6,191 bases of DNA from Armatimonadota bacterium (lineage in GTDB: Bacteria; Armatimonadota; Hebobacteria; CAIYQO01): the NCBI GenBank assembly GCA_022708765.1, contig JAKIYB010000028.1:11114-17304 (forward strand), written 5' to 3'. Below, one piece after another: positions 5,690 through 6,191 of this stretch; within the stretch, counting starts at the first letter, position 1, and each line of letters opens with the position of its first letter. The notes below the pieces were generated by a model that was not told where the DNA came from, made no database searches, and saw only the letters and a program-made list of their open reading frames with translations. A program made the position numbers and the translations under genes.

Positions 5690-5718
5690 AGTGTAGCACA
5701 AATACGTTTGTTTGTCAA
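5690..5718 (-). promoter_or_regulatory. Strong leftward sigma70-type promoter with extended -10
   Basis: On the minus strand a perfect TTGACA (5718-5713) is followed by a 17-bp spacer and TACACT (5695-5690), with TGC directly before it forming an extended -10. A-rich DNA lies upstream, as in UP elements. Transcription would start near 5683 and run left through hairpins and repeats. No ORF with a ribosome site follows. A 30-codon frame (5677-5585) is nearly leaderless and crosses repeat copies. The product may be a noncoding RNA or a long leader, about 710 nt, for the methyltransferase gene. Confidence 0.6.
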
Positions 5719-5770
5719 GCTGACGTTTGATTTGCTGTGGGTTTTAGATTTGGCGATTACCATGAGGGGG

Positions 5771-5806
5771 TAGGACGTATAGGACGAATGAGCCAAATAA
5801 GACGTA
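5771..5806. repeat. Degenerate nonamer tandem array, four units
   Basis: Four successive 9-nt units are TAGGACGTA, TAGGACGAA, TGAGCCAAA and TAAGACGTA. The period is strict, although the third unit is much diverged. The frames that cross it give repetitive peptides, which argues against coding. Confidence 0.5.
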
Positions 5807-5880
5807 TGGGGTGAGTGGGAGGAGGTATAACGATGGCCTGCCCGGTTCGGTGGGGGACGCGGGCATTGAAATACCCCCTT

Positions 5881-5949
5881 CCCCCGTCGCTAAAGCTACG
5901 GGGGACAAGCTGAAAGGCCTGTCGGCCAAGCGTCCCTCTACAGGGACGC
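5881..5949. other. Cluster of three GC-rich hairpins
   Basis: CCCCCGT (5881-5887) pairs with ACGGGGG (5898-5904), with GC/GC inside around a TAAA loop. GGCC (5916-5919) pairs with GGCC (5924-5927). GCGTCCCT (5930-5937) pairs with AGGGACGC (5942-5949) around CTAC. The first loop shares CTAAAG with hairpin 1 of the element at 5253, and an 11-nt linker also follows it, so this may be a distant relative. Confidence 0.5.
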
Positions 5950-5979
5950 GACGGATGTGGGCAGATATGGCGGTAACCC

Positions 5980-6032
5980 GGCCGGTTATCAATGGCCGGC
6001 CTACCGAGCGACGCCCTTTGGAAAGGGGCTTG
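5980..6032. repeat. Two-hairpin intergenic element, copy 2
   Basis: Stem 1 is GGCCGGT (5980-5986) with GCCGGCC (5995-6001), including one G-T pair. After an 11-nt linker, stem 2 is GCCCTTT (6013-6019) with AAGGGGC (6023-6029) around loop GGA, then TTG. Compared with copy 1, five paired positions changed without breaking either stem. Confidence 0.65.
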
Positions 6033-6052
6033 ATGCCATGTCTTCACAGCCT

Positions 6053-6081
6053 TTGACAGATTCGCGACCGGAGCGTATAAG
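6053..6081 (+). promoter_or_regulatory. Near-consensus sigma70 promoter for the right-edge gene
   Basis: TTGACA (6053-6058), a 17-bp spacer and TATAAG (6076-6081, five of six consensus positions) make the best rightward promoter in the window. Transcription would start near 6088, leaving about 38 nt of leader before the ATG at 6126. Confidence 0.75.
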
Positions 6082-6125
6082 GAAAGCGGCGATACTCGCC
6101 GCACTCCACAGGAACGGATGGTGTG

Positions 6126-6191
6126 ATGCGGAAACGGATGCGAAAGTTGGCGCCGTGGCTCGTGCTTCTCGCGGTAGTTGGCGGGGGGTGG
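6126..6191 (+). CDS. Start of an exported or membrane protein gene, cut by the window edge
   Basis: The 22 visible codons read MRKRMRKLAPWLVLLAVVGG and GW. This is a basic n-region followed by a hydrophobic core, typical of a Sec signal peptide or a membrane anchor. The start may be the ATG at 6126 or the one at 6138. GGATGG lies 4 nt and AGGA 12 nt upstream of the first, neither ideal. The strong promoter at 6053-6081 supports a real gene. The function cannot be told from this fragment. Confidence 0.6.
   Translation, partial: MRKRMRKLAPWLVLLAVVGGGW

Larger units (their letters stand above)
4975..6125. other. Long intergenic tract rich in repeats and hairpins, no convincing gene
   Basis: About 1.15 kb separates the methyltransferase start from the right-edge gene. 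The frames of 60-115 codons found here lack ribosome sites, run through the repeats and give low-complexity peptides, so I do not call them genes. The tract holds a hexamer array, a G-tract hairpin, four copies of a 16-19 nt motif, two copies of a two-hairpin element, a nonamer array, several isolated hairpins and two promoters. The segments 5305-5475 and 5720-5770 show little beyond AT-rich patches and a short hairpin at 5375-5389. Confidence 0.7.

Noticed and set aside
5078..6032. CRISPR array
   Set aside because: The repeats are too few, unevenly spaced, in both orientations and shorter than CRISPR repeats, and no cas gene is present.
5744..6104. Overlapping minus-strand frames of 82 and 115 codons, and a plus-strand frame at 5811-6056
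   Set aside because: They cross the nonamer array and the hairpin cluster, overlap each other on both strands, have no ribosome sites and give repetitive peptides.

Overview
The window is GC-rich bacterial DNA with dense genes and strong Shine-Dalgarno sites. Two sites match sigma70-type promoters closely. Exported and membrane proteins with Sec-type N-termini point to a Gram-negative-like cell. The long intergenic tract full of short, degenerate repeats recalls metagenome-derived members of phyla such as Armatimonadota, Planctomycetota or Hydrogenedentota. No gene here is diagnostic of a phylum, so that placement is weak.

Layout: (1) 1-253, minus strand: the first 84 codons of an unrecognised gene, running off the left edge. 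(2) 254-403: a divergent intergenic region with a sigma70-like promoter and a possible operator for larE. (3) 404-1225, plus strand: larE, the PP-loop sulfur insertase of nickel-pincer-nucleotide cofactor synthesis, of the three-cysteine type. (4) 4974 down to 1231, minus strand: four genes in one direction with gaps of 63-97 nt. In transcription order they are a stand-alone homocysteine S-methyltransferase domain protein, a small membrane-anchored protein, a Sec-exported protein with a CxC motif, and a rhomboid protease with an extra N-terminal domain. The last gene meets larE tail to tail, 5 nt apart. (5) 4975-6125: about 1.15 kb with no convincing gene. It holds short dispersed repeats, hexamer and nonamer degenerate tandem arrays, many GC-rich hairpins and a strong leftward promoter. 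(6) 6126-6191, plus strand: the signal-peptide start of a gene behind a near-consensus promoter, cut by the right edge.

Functional links: LarE (cofactor sulfur insertion) and the homocysteine methyltransferase (one-carbon and sulfur amino-acid metabolism) are each recognisable, but their partners (larA/B/C; a corrinoid protein or folate-binding domain) are not in the window. The rhomboid lies with two envelope proteins of unknown function, so a shared envelope role is possible but unproven.

The most unusual content is the intergenic tract. A two-hairpin element occurs twice (5253-5304 and 5980-6032) with identical linker length and base-pair changes that keep both stems intact. A 16-19 nt motif occurs four times. 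An extended -10 promoter fires into roughly 700 nt with no good ORF. Together these suggest a family of structured intergenic elements, and possibly a noncoding RNA or a long leader for the minus-strand genes.
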